Shown here piece by piece: positions 26,896-34,520 of a stretch of 64,000 nucleotides of DNA; position 1 is the first letter of the stretch, and each line of letters begins with the position of its first letter. The position numbers were made by a program, and so were the translations under genes. Source of the stretch: JBBRCX01 sp038204465 (lineage in GTDB: Bacteria; Planctomycetota; Phycisphaerae; Tepidisphaerales; Tepidisphaeraceae); the NCBI GenBank assembly GCA_038204465.1, contig JBBRCX010000009.1, positions 1 through 64,000 of the forward strand, given 5' to 3'. The notes under the pieces are model-generated. The model had not been told where the DNA came from. It was given only the letters and a program-made list of their open reading frames with translations, and did not search any database.

Positions 26896-27219
26896 ATGTT
26901 TAACCCACGCAACTATCGCCTCGTGTTCGAGTTTCTGCTGGAGCTTGATGCCTTCGTAAAGGCGGTGAAAGAAGAAGACTTCGGTGCCGCCGCAATGATT
27001 GCGGAAGACCAGTTATTTACCCAAGGGTCCGCACTGTACGGCGAAGGATTTGGGCCGCTGTTCGCCCATGAGTTGAGGCGGCTAGGGTGCGACGAACTGG
27101 TCGAGAAAAATTGTCCGGTGATCGTCTCCGCGTTCTTCCGGGCGATGGCAGTGTTTGCGAGCGTAGGCAAAGACGGCGAGTTGAAAAGCGAAGATCCACA
27201 ATCGTCAACAGACCAGTGA
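26896..27219 (+). CDS. Small unknown protein downstream of the ATPase
   Basis: 107 residues, not recognised. It starts 44 bases after the P-type ATPase stop and is probably co-transcribed with it. The sequence is mostly helical (YRLVFEFLLELDAFVKAVKE and ELRRLGCDELVEKNC), without a signal peptide or membrane helix, and with two cysteines (about residues 65 and 73). A role accessory to the metal pump is an inference from position only. ATG 26896 was chosen because an earlier possible start overlaps the ATPase stop and would add a basic stretch. Confidence 0.55.
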   Translation: MFNPRNYRLVFEFLLELDAFVKAVKEEDFGAAAMIAEDQLFTQGSALYGEGFGPLFAHELRRLGCDELVEKNCPVIVSAFFRAMAVFASVGKDGELKSEDPQSSTDQ

Positions 27220-27280
27220 GAGCGAAGCTACGCCGGCATTGCCGCGGGCGCCCAAGCCATTCCATGAAGTGGTGGTACTC

Positions 27281-27984
27281 ATGCGTGTACTCATTGTCAT
27301 TCCGCTCTACAACGAGCGGAACTATGTAACCCGTGTCTTGGAGAGGGTCATGGGAATCCACCCGGAAGTGCTCGTCGTGATGACCGCAGCACCGATGGAA
27401 TTGACAAAGCCGTGGAGCAGAGGCCGGAAGTCCAGCTTCTCCGGCACAAGACGAATCTCGGATACGGGCAGAGCCTTATCGACGCTTTCGCCTACGCTGA
27501 CCGTCGCGGTTACGACTGGGTCATCACAATGGACTGCGACGAGCAGCATGAGCCGAAGATGATTCCGCACTTCATCCGTGAAATTCAGACCGAGCAATGG
27601 GATGTGATCAGCGGGTCGCGCAACCTGGCAGTACATAACGACGACGACTTGCCGCCGGTGGACCGCCGCTCGATCAACGTGAAAATCACCGCAGTCTTGA
27701 ATGATCGATTGCACGCTCGGCTGACAGACGCGTTTTGCGGGTTCAAAGCCCACCGGGTAAGCGCCACGCGGAAACTTCACTTGGACGTGCCCGGCTACGC
27801 ATTCCCAATGCGGCTCTGGCCTCAGATCGTTTCCGCCGGGATGAAGATCACGGAGCTGCCCGTGCGCTTGATCTACAACGACGCCACGCGGCATTTTGGC
27901 GGGCACCTTGACGATCCGGCGATGCGGCTAAGGCATTATCTCGATGTGCTGGATGCCGAATGCCGGCGCGTGGGGTTGAAGTGA
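27281..27984 (+). pseudogene. Family 2 glycosyltransferase broken by a one-base deletion
   Basis: From ATG 27281 the frame reads MRVLIVIPLYNERNYVTRVL and then HPEVLVV, the normal start of a GT2 enzyme. At about 27378/27379 one base is missing: adding it restores VVDDRSTDGIDKAVEQRPEV and the reading continues in the next frame to the stop at 27982-27984 (TMDCDEQHEPKMIP carries the DxD-like site). The repaired protein would have about 234 residues. Without the repair only 27412-27984 (190 codons) remains open and lacks the nucleotide-binding strand. A sequencing error is possible. It is 10 bases upstream of the ABC transporter gene. Confidence 0.75.
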
Positions 27985-27993
27985 ACCGATAAC

Positions 27994-29844
27994 ATGAATT
28001 CCTTAACTGACGCCTCTGAGAGTTCCGGCCGCGTGCCGCCTCCCGAACAAGTCTTTGGTCGCTTACTGCGGTTGCTGCGGCCTTACTGGTTCATGATTGG
28101 GGTGGGGCTGTTGTTGTTGGTCCTCGCTGCGCCGTGCGAGTTGTTTCCGGCGTTGGTATGGAAGTACGTGGCGGACGATCTGATTCTCGCCGGAAAGTCT
28201 CGGCCCACGCCGGCGCTGCCATACCTGTTTTCATTCGCCGGTCGCATCGCAAGCTGGCAACATCTGCTCGCGTCGGCGCTGGCGTGGCTGTTCGCGGTTT
28301 ATGCGGTCGGAGAATTGCTGGGAACCTTGAGCAACAACGTCATGAACCGCATCGCCCAGCGGTTCATCCTGGAATTTCGTAATCGCGTCTATCACAAGCT
28401 GCAATCGCAGAGTCTCGGCTACTTTCAACGCCAGCGCACCGGGGACTTGATGAGCCGGGCCATGGGGGACGTGGATGAGCTTCAGGCGTTCATCATCAAC
28501 GGCATCGACGTGGTCATCGGCGAGGGCTTGCTGTGGGTGATGACGGTCGCCCTCGTCATGGCGATGGTCTGGAAGATCGCTGGCGTGGCGCTGCTGCCGC
28601 TGCTGCTGGTCTATGTGCTGCTGCGGATTTTCAACGAGCGTGCCCGGCCCATCTACCGGGCGGCGCGCGACCGTGCCGCCGATGTATTGACGCGCTTGCA
28701 GGAGAACCTATCCGGCATCGTGGTCATCAAAATCTTCGGACGGGAGAAGCAAGAGGCCGGCAGATTTCGGCAGGCCACCGAGGATTACTACCATCAACAG
28801 CTCAAAGCGATCAACGCGCGCAGCATGTACTTCCCGTTCAGTAGGATGGTGGGATTCCTGAGCAGTCTTTCCGTGATCGGCCTGGGCGGGTACTCGATCT
28901 TGAGCGGGGGCAGTTTCACGCTCGGCAAGCTCATCGCCTTTCGCGCGTATTGGGGGCGGCTTTCCAATCCGATTCAGACGCTTGCGCGGGTGAACGACAT
29001 GGTGCAGCGCGCCTTGGCCGCGAGCAGGCGAGTGTTCGAGGTGTTGGATGCCCCGGATGAACTACCCGACGCCGGCGATGCAGAGCCGGTGGTGACGGTT
29101 CACGGGGCGATGGAATTGAGATACGTTTTCTTCCGGTATCCCGTGGAAGCAATCCGGGGTAACGCGCCTGCGGTATTGGAAGACGTCTCGATCCGCATTG
29201 AGCCGGGCCAGACTGTCGCCCTGTGCGGGCCAAGCGGTTCCGGGAAAAGCACCGTGCTGAACCTGCTGTTGCGCTTCTACGATCCGGTGGACGGACAGGT
29301 GACGCTCGATGGTCGCGATTTGCGGTCGATCCAGCGCGAGAGTCTTCGCAGCCACTTCTCACTCGTGCAGCAGGAGACGTTCCTGTTCAACGACAGCATT
29401 CTGGACAACATTCGTTACGGTCACGGCGAAGCGACGATGGCGCAAGTAATCGCCGCCGCCAAAGCGGCTAACGCGCACGAATTCATCAGCAAGCTGCCCG
29501 AAGGATACGATACGAAAGTCGGCGAGCGGGGCGTGCGACTCAGCGGTGGCCAGAAGCAGCGCATCAGCATTGCCCGCGCGTTCCTGGCCAACGCGACCCT
29601 TCTCCTGCTCGACGAGCCGACGAGCAGTGTTGAACCGGATTCAGAAGCCGCGATCATCGCCGCGCTTGACCGACTGATGGTAGGACGGACAACGGTGCTA
29701 ACCAGTCATCGTCCAAGTCTCATCTATCAAGCGGACATGGTGTATGTAATCGAAAATGGGCGCGTGATTGAGCAAGGGCCGCCCGAAGAACTTCGGCACG
29801 GGGATGGATGGTTCGCCCATTTCATGAGGTCTACGGAGCCGTGA
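27994..29844 (+). CDS. ABC exporter, fused permease and ATPase (MsbA-like)
   Basis: 616 residues, a half-transporter working as a homodimer. Residues about 20-345 form the six-helix transmembrane domain; the nucleotide-binding domain follows with Walker A GPSGSGKST (from 412), the Q-loop LVQQETF, signature LSGGQ (from about 516), Walker B LLLLDEPT (about 536) and the switch histidine in LTSHRP. The type exports lipids, LPS core or drugs. It lies directly behind a broken glycosyltransferase gene, so a glycolipid cargo is conceivable but not shown. Confidence 0.93.
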   Translation: MNSLTDASESSGRVPPPEQVFGRLLRLLRPYWFMIGVGLLLLVLAAPCELFPALVWKYVADDLILAGKSRPTPALPYLFSFAGRIASWQHLLASALAWLFAVYAVGELLGTLSNNVMNRIAQRFILEFRNRVYHKLQSQSLGYFQRQRTGDLMSRAMGDVDELQAFIINGIDVVIGEGLLWVMTVALVMAMVWKIAGVALLPLLLVYVLLRIFNERARPIYRAARDRAADVLTRLQENLSGIVVIKIFGREKQEAGRFRQATEDYYHQQLKAINARSMYFPFSRMVGFLSSLSVIGLGGYSILSGGSFTLGKLIAFRAYWGRLSNPIQTLARVNDMVQRALAASRRVFEVLDAPDELPDAGDAEPVVTVHGAMELRYVFFRYPVEAIRGNAPAVLEDVSIRIEPGQTVALCGPSGSGKSTVLNLLLRFYDPVDGQVTLDGRDLRSIQRESLRSHFSLVQQETFLFNDSILDNIRYGHGEATMAQVIAAAKAANAHEFISKLPEGYDTKVGERGVRLSGGQKQRISIARAFLANATLLLLDEPTSSVEPDSEAAIIAALDRLMVGRTTVLTSHRPSLIYQADMVYVIENGRVIEQGPPEELRHGDGWFAHFMRSTEP

Positions 29845-29920
29845 GCCTTGCGCGTTGACATCACGGACCCCATGTAACGGCAGATGATCGATCGAGCGAG
29901 GCTTGTTATGGCAACTGACC

Positions 29921-29987
29921 GTCATCCTTATTTTTGGAAAAATAAATCGAAATCGGAAAAAGGGTCATCCTTATTTTTGGAAAAATA
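29921..29987. repeat. Direct pair of AT-rich palindromic repeats
   Basis: The same 24-base sequence occurs at 29921-29944 and 29964-29987, 43 bases apart. Each copy contains the inverted repeat TTATTTTT-GG-AAAAATA and on the minus strand is followed by an AAGGATGAC-like string. The pair is strikingly AT-rich in a GC-rich genome. It begins the 720-base stretch 29845-30565, which otherwise holds only the possible toxin-antitoxin relic. It could be an operator pair or the trace of a mobile repeat. Confidence 0.8.
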
Positions 29988-30054
29988 GCAAATGATCTGC
30001 TCTGTCTCGATCTCGATATTTTGCCCGGCGCGCATTTTCTTTGGCTCGGGTAGA

Positions 30055-30396
30055 TCATGAGGGATGCTTACGTGCAAGTCGCCACGGACGGTGATGCCCG
30101 CCGCCCACCCCTCTCACTCCCATCCGCCGACCACGACGACGCCGGCGCACGCAGCGCCGCGCTCCCGGGTGGAACGTTACTTTCCGTCGGTTGGACGGAC
30201 ATTCCTGTCGGGAATTGAACCCGGCGCTCTTTCGGCTGGGGCGGCCCGTGAAGCAGTTTCCGCCGTAGCATTCTGTGGCGATTGGGAAGCAGCCCCACCA
30301 GGTCGCCCCGGGTGGAAAGTCAACGATAAGCCACGGCCGTGCATCGTCGCAGTTGTTCCACGGGTGCCGCGCCAGATAAATGTCGAAGGCGTCCAT
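30055..30396 (-). CDS. Possible PemK-like toxin, degraded
   Basis: 113 codons. The first 45 residues (MDAFDIYLARHPWNNCDDAR, then PWLIVDFPPGATWWGCFPIATECYGGNCF) look like the start of a small SH3-barrel protein of the MazF/PemK sort, where D-x-YL and RP-W-LIVD mark the first strands. The remainder is arginine-rich low-complexity sequence, probably read in a wrong frame after an indel. An in-frame TGA immediately precedes the ATG, which would fit a coupled upstream antitoxin gene. The call is tentative. Confidence 0.3.
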   Translation of the reverse strand: MDAFDIYLARHPWNNCDDARPWLIVDFPPGATWWGCFPIATECYGGNCFTGRPSRKSAGFNSRQECPSNRRKVTFHPGARRCVRRRRRGRRMGVRGVGGGHHRPWRLARKHPS

Positions 30397-30518
30397 TCAT
30401 TGACTCTTCTTGTTCTTCTTGCAACGTGTTGCGTCGCGACTATCCCCGTCACGTCGGCGCGATTGATCTGGTAGACGGCTTCTACCGCCTGATCCATCGT
30501 AAGCGGATGCAGGCTCAC
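30397..30518 (-). pseudogene. Possible antitoxin relic upstream of the PemK-like frame
   Basis: From GTG 30518 the frame reads MSLHPLTMDQAVEAVYQINRADV, a small acidic helix-rich start. After a run of four G bases the natural continuation seems to be in the next frame, giving ATRCKKNKKSQ and a stop (TGA) that touches the ATG of the PemK-like frame. A one-base loss in the G run would explain this. The size (about 40 residues) and the basic tail fit a small antitoxin, but no family could be named. Confidence 0.2.
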
Positions 30519-30565
30519 GGGATCGCCTTTTCGGCGTCGGTGATCTAACTAATCCCGGACGGCTG

Positions 30566-31663
30566 CTAAACCAGCACGTTCCCCGGCAAGTGCGCTCGCG
30601 CGTAGAGGAAAAGCGTCAGCAGCGTCACGGCCAGTACCACGTACAGCGCCCCGATCATCACCTGCGACTGCCGGCTGATCGCGTAATACGGATTGTCGCG
30701 GCCCCGGCGGCTCAAGGTCGCGCGAATCCGCGGCAGCGCGAAGAAGACGATCAGCAGCAGGACAAACGGGATGTGCCCGTGCCGCAGGTCGTCCACGATC
30801 AGCCACCCCAGCGCCAGCAATCCCGGCATCCAGATCCATGGGCTCACCGCCGCGGTGATTCGCCCGCCGTCCAGCGGCGGGACGGGAAGCAGGTTGAACA
30901 GATTCAGCAGGAAGCCGAGGAACGACAGCAACAGAAAAATGTTCGAAGCTGCAGAGCCCTGCGGCGACGCGAGGTACGCAGCAAAGCAACCCAGCGCCCC
31001 CAGCGTCCCCGCCGCCGGCCCGGCGATGCCGACAATCGCCTCCACCTTGGCATTCGGCGGCGGCTGCCTCAGGTTGATGATCGCGCCCATGAACGGGATA
31101 AAGATCGGCGGGCTCGCGCTCAGCCCGTAATAGCGCATCGCGAACACGTGCCCCATCTCGTGGATCAGCATCAGTACCACGAAGCCCAGCGATGCTCCCA
31201 GCGTCCAGAGCGCCGGCAGGTCGTTCTGGCGGAACATCAGCCAGTACGCGATCACGCTCACGAGCATCGAGCCCACCGTCTTGGTCACCGCCACCAGCGG
31301 CGGATCAGGCGGCCGCGGCATGCGCACCCGCGCCGGCGCGCCGCCATAGGGCGACCCCGCGATCGTCCCGCCAAAGCCCGGCCACGCCGCGAGTGCTCCG
31401 ATCCGGGCATAGATCGCCTGATACTGCTGCGAGTCCGGCGGCAACAGATCCAATGCCATCTGCCAGACCTGCGCCGCCGCTGCCGGATTGATCGGCTCCA
31501 GCCGCAGCGCCTCCGCCGACAACTGCTCCAGCCGTGCCCGGTATACCAACGCTCCACAGTTAGGACAGACCAGCGTCCCCGCCGAGAGCGGCGTGCCGCA
31601 ACGCTCGCACGCGAACGTGCTCACCTCCGTGATCTGCGGCGCCGATGCCTGCTCTGGCTGCAT
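30566..31663 (-). CDS. M50 family membrane metalloprotease with N-terminal zinc ribbon
   Basis: 365 residues from ATG 31663, which has AAGGA five bases upstream. A zinc ribbon (C19-x2-C22, C33-x2-C36) and a linker of about 80 residues precede a site-2-protease-like membrane core: the metal motif HEMGH at 168-172 and the distal NLLPVPPLDGG (about 257-267) containing the third ligand aspartate. Six or so membrane helices are seen. M50 proteases cleave substrates within the membrane, often anti-sigma factors or signal peptides. The ribbon may bind the substrate or nucleic acid. The gene stands alone. Confidence 0.9.
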   Translation of the reverse strand: MQPEQASAPQITEVSTFACERCGTPLSAGTLVCPNCGALVYRARLEQLSAEALRLEPINPAAAAQVWQMALDLLPPDSQQYQAIYARIGALAAWPGFGGTIAGSPYGGAPARVRMPRPPDPPLVAVTKTVGSMLVSVIAYWLMFRQNDLPALWTLGASLGFVVLMLIHEMGHVFAMRYYGLSASPPIFIPFMGAIINLRQPPPNAKVEAIVGIAGPAAGTLGALGCFAAYLASPQGSAASNIFLLLSFLGFLLNLFNLLPVPPLDGGRITAAVSPWIWMPGLLALGWLIVDDLRHGHIPFVLLLIVFFALPRIRATLSRRGRDNPYYAISRQSQVMIGALYVVLAVTLLTLFLYARAHLPGNVLV

Positions 31664-31844
31664 GAAATCCTTGCTCTCTGATGCGGCAATTCCGTCCGTC
31701 GATGGATCATTGGGTCTCAAGTGCCTTTTGGCTACGGGGATAACGAGAATTCATGAGAGGATTGCGCGAGTGACAAAGGCGCCGGAGATGGAGCGGGGCC
31801 GCTTTATCGATGGATGACTGCTCTCACCTGTAGCGCCTACTGTT

Positions 31845-31985
31845 GTGGACTATGGGATCGCGCTCAGCTTCATGCACTACAACCTTTGCCGCATCCAGAA
31901 AACCTTGCGCGTTACCCCGGCGATGGAAGCGGCTGTTGCAGATCACGTTTGGGAGATCGAGAAAGTGCTTTCCCTGATCGAGTGA
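31845..31985 (+). pseudogene. Transposase C-terminal remnant (IS1-like)
   Basis: The frame ending at TGA 31983-31985 reads IALSFMHYNLCRIQKTLRVTP followed by AMEAAVADHVWEIEKVLSLIE. This is the familiar FMHYN-x-x-RIHKTLR-x-TPAM-x-AG-V tail of insertion-sequence transposases. The frame opens only after a stop at 31815, the body of the transposase is absent, and the conserved histidine of RIHKTLR has become Q. It is a short leftover of an old insertion. The rest of the 338-base gap (31664-32001) shows nothing else. Confidence 0.7.
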
Positions 31986-32001
31986 TTACGATCCTAGCCG
32001 G

Positions 32002-32400
32002 ATGAGACGCGTCCTCCGCGCAATGCCTGCAATCTTGCTTGCCTGCGGTCTGGCATTTTTGTTCACGCCTTGGAGTGGCCGGATCCAATGGAAGGCGGAA
32101 GGCGAGGGCCGCTACCTGACCCGCCAGGACATCCTCGGCTTCGATATCCGCGACTTCGGGTACGCCGAAGGGTACATGTATCACGGCGTTCCGCAGTGGG
32201 ACATGTTCATCACAGCCGGGTTCCCGGTTCGCCTTTTGTGTTTCGGGCTTGCGGCATGGATTGTCGTCCGTGACCTTCGCAGTCCCGCGCGCAATGCTGA
32301 GACGGAACCGCCGACGTGCCTTGAATGCGGCTACGACTTGCGCGCCAGCCCTGTACGCTGCCCGGAGTGCGGGGCGATTCCGAAAAATATTTCAAACTGA
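32002..32400 (+). CDS. Small membrane protein ending in a GYDLR zinc ribbon
   Basis: 132 residues. An N-terminal hydrophobic segment (about 6-24), an extracytoplasmic middle, a second membrane helix (about 74-92) and a C-terminal cytoplasmic zinc ribbon CLECGYDLRASPVRCPECG. The GYDLR-type ribbon is repeated many times in planctomycete genomes, which supports the placement of this window. Function unknown. It directly follows the transposase remnant. Confidence 0.7.
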   Translation: MRRVLRAMPAILLACGLAFLFTPWSGRIQWKAEGEGRYLTRQDILGFDIRDFGYAEGYMYHGVPQWDMFITAGFPVRLLCFGLAAWIVVRDLRSPARNAETEPPTCLECGYDLRASPVRCPECGAIPKNISN

Positions 32401-32440
32401 TCTACCGAACCGTGAGTTCAATGCCGAATGTGACAAATGA

Positions 32441-33367
32441 CTACATCTGCCCGGCATACAACCGCAGCGACTCGGTAAACCCCCGCGGCTTCCAGCCGAA
32501 ATCATCCTCGAACTTGCGGTTGTCGCAGGTGTTTTCCTCCTGGCTCATGATGATCTGGTCACGGTTGAAGCCGAGCAGCGGGGCGATCCCGATGGCCGCG
32601 TAAAACTTCGCCGCCCACACCGGCACCGCCAGCACCGCCCGGCGCGCCCCGACGATCGCCTCGGCGGACTTGCGATGCAACTCGGGCCAGCTCAACTGCT
32701 CCGAGCCCCCAACCGGATACACCTCGCCAATCGTCTTCGGATTCTCCAGGCAGTCGACGAAGGCGCGGGCGAGGTCCTTCACGTACACCGGCTGCAGCAT
32801 TCCCGCCCCTTTACCGCCGAACAACCCGGCGCCGAAGTAGGGCATCGCCACGAAAGGCGGCGCTTTATGCCGCGCCCATTTCGCGACCATCCGCATGAAC
32901 TCCCCGCGCGGGCCGTGGATCATCGACGGACGCATGATCGTCCAGTCCAGCCCGCTCTCCCGGACATACTGCTCCGCGCGAAACTTCGTCTTGTGATATT
33001 CACTCCTGCCGTTCGGGCGCGTCCCAAGGGCCGACATCTGGAGATAACGTCGCACCCCGTTCCGCACCGCCGCGTCCGCTACCGCCTTCGTCCCCTCAAA
33101 GTGGATCCGTTCGAAGGTGATCCCCTTCCGCGGCTTCTCCATGATGATGCCGACAAGGTGGATGACCGCGTCGCAGCCGCGCAGACCGCTGTCCAGCGCT
33201 TGCGCATCGAACAGACTTCCTGTAACAGAGTGGACGCCTGCGTCGTCGATCTGGAGTTTCCGGCGGTTGACCAGCGCGTTGACCGCGTAGTTCCGTGACA
33301 GCAGTTCCTCGACGATCGCCGAGCCGACAAACCCGCTGCCGCCTGTCACGAAGACTCGTCCCGGCAT
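32441..33367 (-). CDS. NAD(P)-dependent epimerase / NDUFA9-like protein
   Basis: 308 residues of an atypical short-chain dehydrogenase. The Rossmann motif GGSGFVG (G9-x2-G12-x2-G15) begins at residue 9 when ATG 33367 is used; AAGGAG lies nine bases upstream, while ATG 33376 would directly abut that site. A Y-x-x-x-K pair is visible in SEYHKTKF. The layout and GP-x-GEF-MRMVAKWAR region match the complex I NDUFA9-like family, whose bacterial members bind NAD(P) and may act on ubiquinone or carotenoid biosynthesis or as chaperones. It is divergent from hemC. Confidence 0.85.
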   Translation of the reverse strand: MPGRVFVTGGSGFVGSAIVEELLSRNYAVNALVNRRKLQIDDAGVHSVTGSLFDAQALDSGLRGCDAVIHLVGIIMEKPRKGITFERIHFEGTKAVADAAVRNGVRRYLQMSALGTRPNGRSEYHKTKFRAEQYVRESGLDWTIMRPSMIHGPRGEFMRMVAKWARHKAPPFVAMPYFGAGLFGGKGAGMLQPVYVKDLARAFVDCLENPKTIGEVYPVGGSEQLSWPELHRKSAEAIVGARRAVLAVPVWAAKFYAAIGIAPLLGFNRDQIIMSQEENTCDNRKFEDDFGWKPRGFTESLRLYAGQM

Positions 33368-33457
33368 CGCGCTCATCTCCTTCTCAGCGATCCCATCCGT
33401 TCGTACACTAGGAATCGGGCATGGTGAAATCAACGCGACGCGAACGTCGCGCCGATT

Positions 33458-34432
33458 TTGAAAGCCATCGCGCCGCACCTCGTGTCGTCGCACCATCAAG
33501 CCGTCCATCTCCGTCTCGGCACCCGCGGCAGCCTGCTGGCGCGCACGCAGAGCCAGCTCATCGCCGATGTCCTGACGCGCCTTCACCCGGCGATCAAGAT
33601 CGAGCTGCGCGTTTTCAAAACCTCCGGCGATCAAATCGCCGAGCGGCCGCTGCACGAGTTCGGCGGGAAAGGCCTGTTCACGCGCGAGCTCGAGCAAGCC
33701 CTGCTTGCCGGTGAAGTGGACTTCGCCGTCCACAGCTTCAAGGACGTGCCGACCACCATGCCGCTGGTCGAGCAGTCGAATTTGCTCGTCGCCGCCGTGC
33801 CGCAGCGCGAGGATCCGAGAGACGTGCTGATCTGCGCCAGCGCCCGCCGCATCGCCGATCTGCCCCCATCAGCCCGCGTCGGCACGGGCAGCCTGCGGCG
33901 GCGCTGCCAGTTGCTCGAGCAGCGCCCTGACCTGGTCGTGCAGCACATCCGCGGCAATATCGATACCCGCGTGCGCAAGCTCCGCGACGGCGAGTTCGAC
34001 GCCGTCCTCCTCGCGATGGCGGGACTCAAGCGCGCGGGGCTTTTCGACGCAGCCATCATGAGCGCGATTGACGCGCCGCGGATGCTGCCGGCGCCGGGGC
34101 AGGGCGCACTGGCCCTCCAATGCCGCAAGGACGATGAGCGCACCCGCGCTTTCCTGGCGCCGCTGAATGATGAGAACAGCGCCCGCTGCGTGGCCGCCGA
34201 GCGCGAGCTGGTGCGCCTGCTGGAAGGGGATTGCCACTCTCCGATCGCCGCACATGCCTCGATCGAGGGGGGCCGCCTCTCGCTCGCCGCCGCGGTCGGC
34301 GCCCGCGGGGGGCAGGCTCCGGTGCTCCGGGCGAGCGCATCGGCGGAGGCGCCCAAGGGCCTTAGTGCTGCCCAAACCGTCTTTCACCTGTTGCAGAAAC
34401 AGGGGGTCCGCCCACTCCTCCACGGCCCCTGA
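33458..34432 (+). CDS. hemC: Hydroxymethylbilane synthase (porphobilinogen deaminase)
   Basis: 324 residues; joins four porphobilinogen units into hydroxymethylbilane in haem biosynthesis. Diagnostic motifs: RLGTRGSLLARTQSQ, FGGKGLFTRELE, VHSFKDVPT (catalytic D96), GTGSLRRRCQL, GNIDTRVRKL and the cofactor-attachment cysteine C259 in LLEGDCHSP. The start is uncertain: TTG 33458 gives the longest reading, and GTG 33482 is also possible; neither has a clear ribosome site. The gene is divergent from the NDUFA9-like gene and precedes the GAF/receiver gene by 88 bases. Confidence 0.95.
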   Translation: MKAIAPHLVSSHHQAVHLRLGTRGSLLARTQSQLIADVLTRLHPAIKIELRVFKTSGDQIAERPLHEFGGKGLFTRELEQALLAGEVDFAVHSFKDVPTTMPLVEQSNLLVAAVPQREDPRDVLICASARRIADLPPSARVGTGSLRRRCQLLEQRPDLVVQHIRGNIDTRVRKLRDGEFDAVLLAMAGLKRAGLFDAAIMSAIDAPRMLPAPGQGALALQCRKDDERTRAFLAPLNDENSARCVAAERELVRLLEGDCHSPIAAHASIEGGRLSLAAAVGARGGQAPVLRASASAEAPKGLSAAQTVFHLLQKQGVRPLLHGP

Positions 34433-34520
34433 ACGCACGGGCCTGAGCAAGCTTCCCCCACAAATCAACGTATTTCTGTTGACTGATAAATATTTCACAA
34501 AGTACTATCCTTCAGGGGCG

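Noticed and set aside
30566..31720. Longer start (TTG 31720) for the M50 protease
   Set aside because: ATG 31663 has a good ribosome site and the added residues show no pattern.
32441..33733. N-terminal extension of the epimerase-like protein to 430 residues
   Set aside because: The extra 122 residues are antisense to hemC; the Rossmann motif begins at ATG 33367.
34167..34520. Upstream extension of the GAF/receiver gene into hemC
   Set aside because: This part reads hemC in another frame and resembles no signalling domain.
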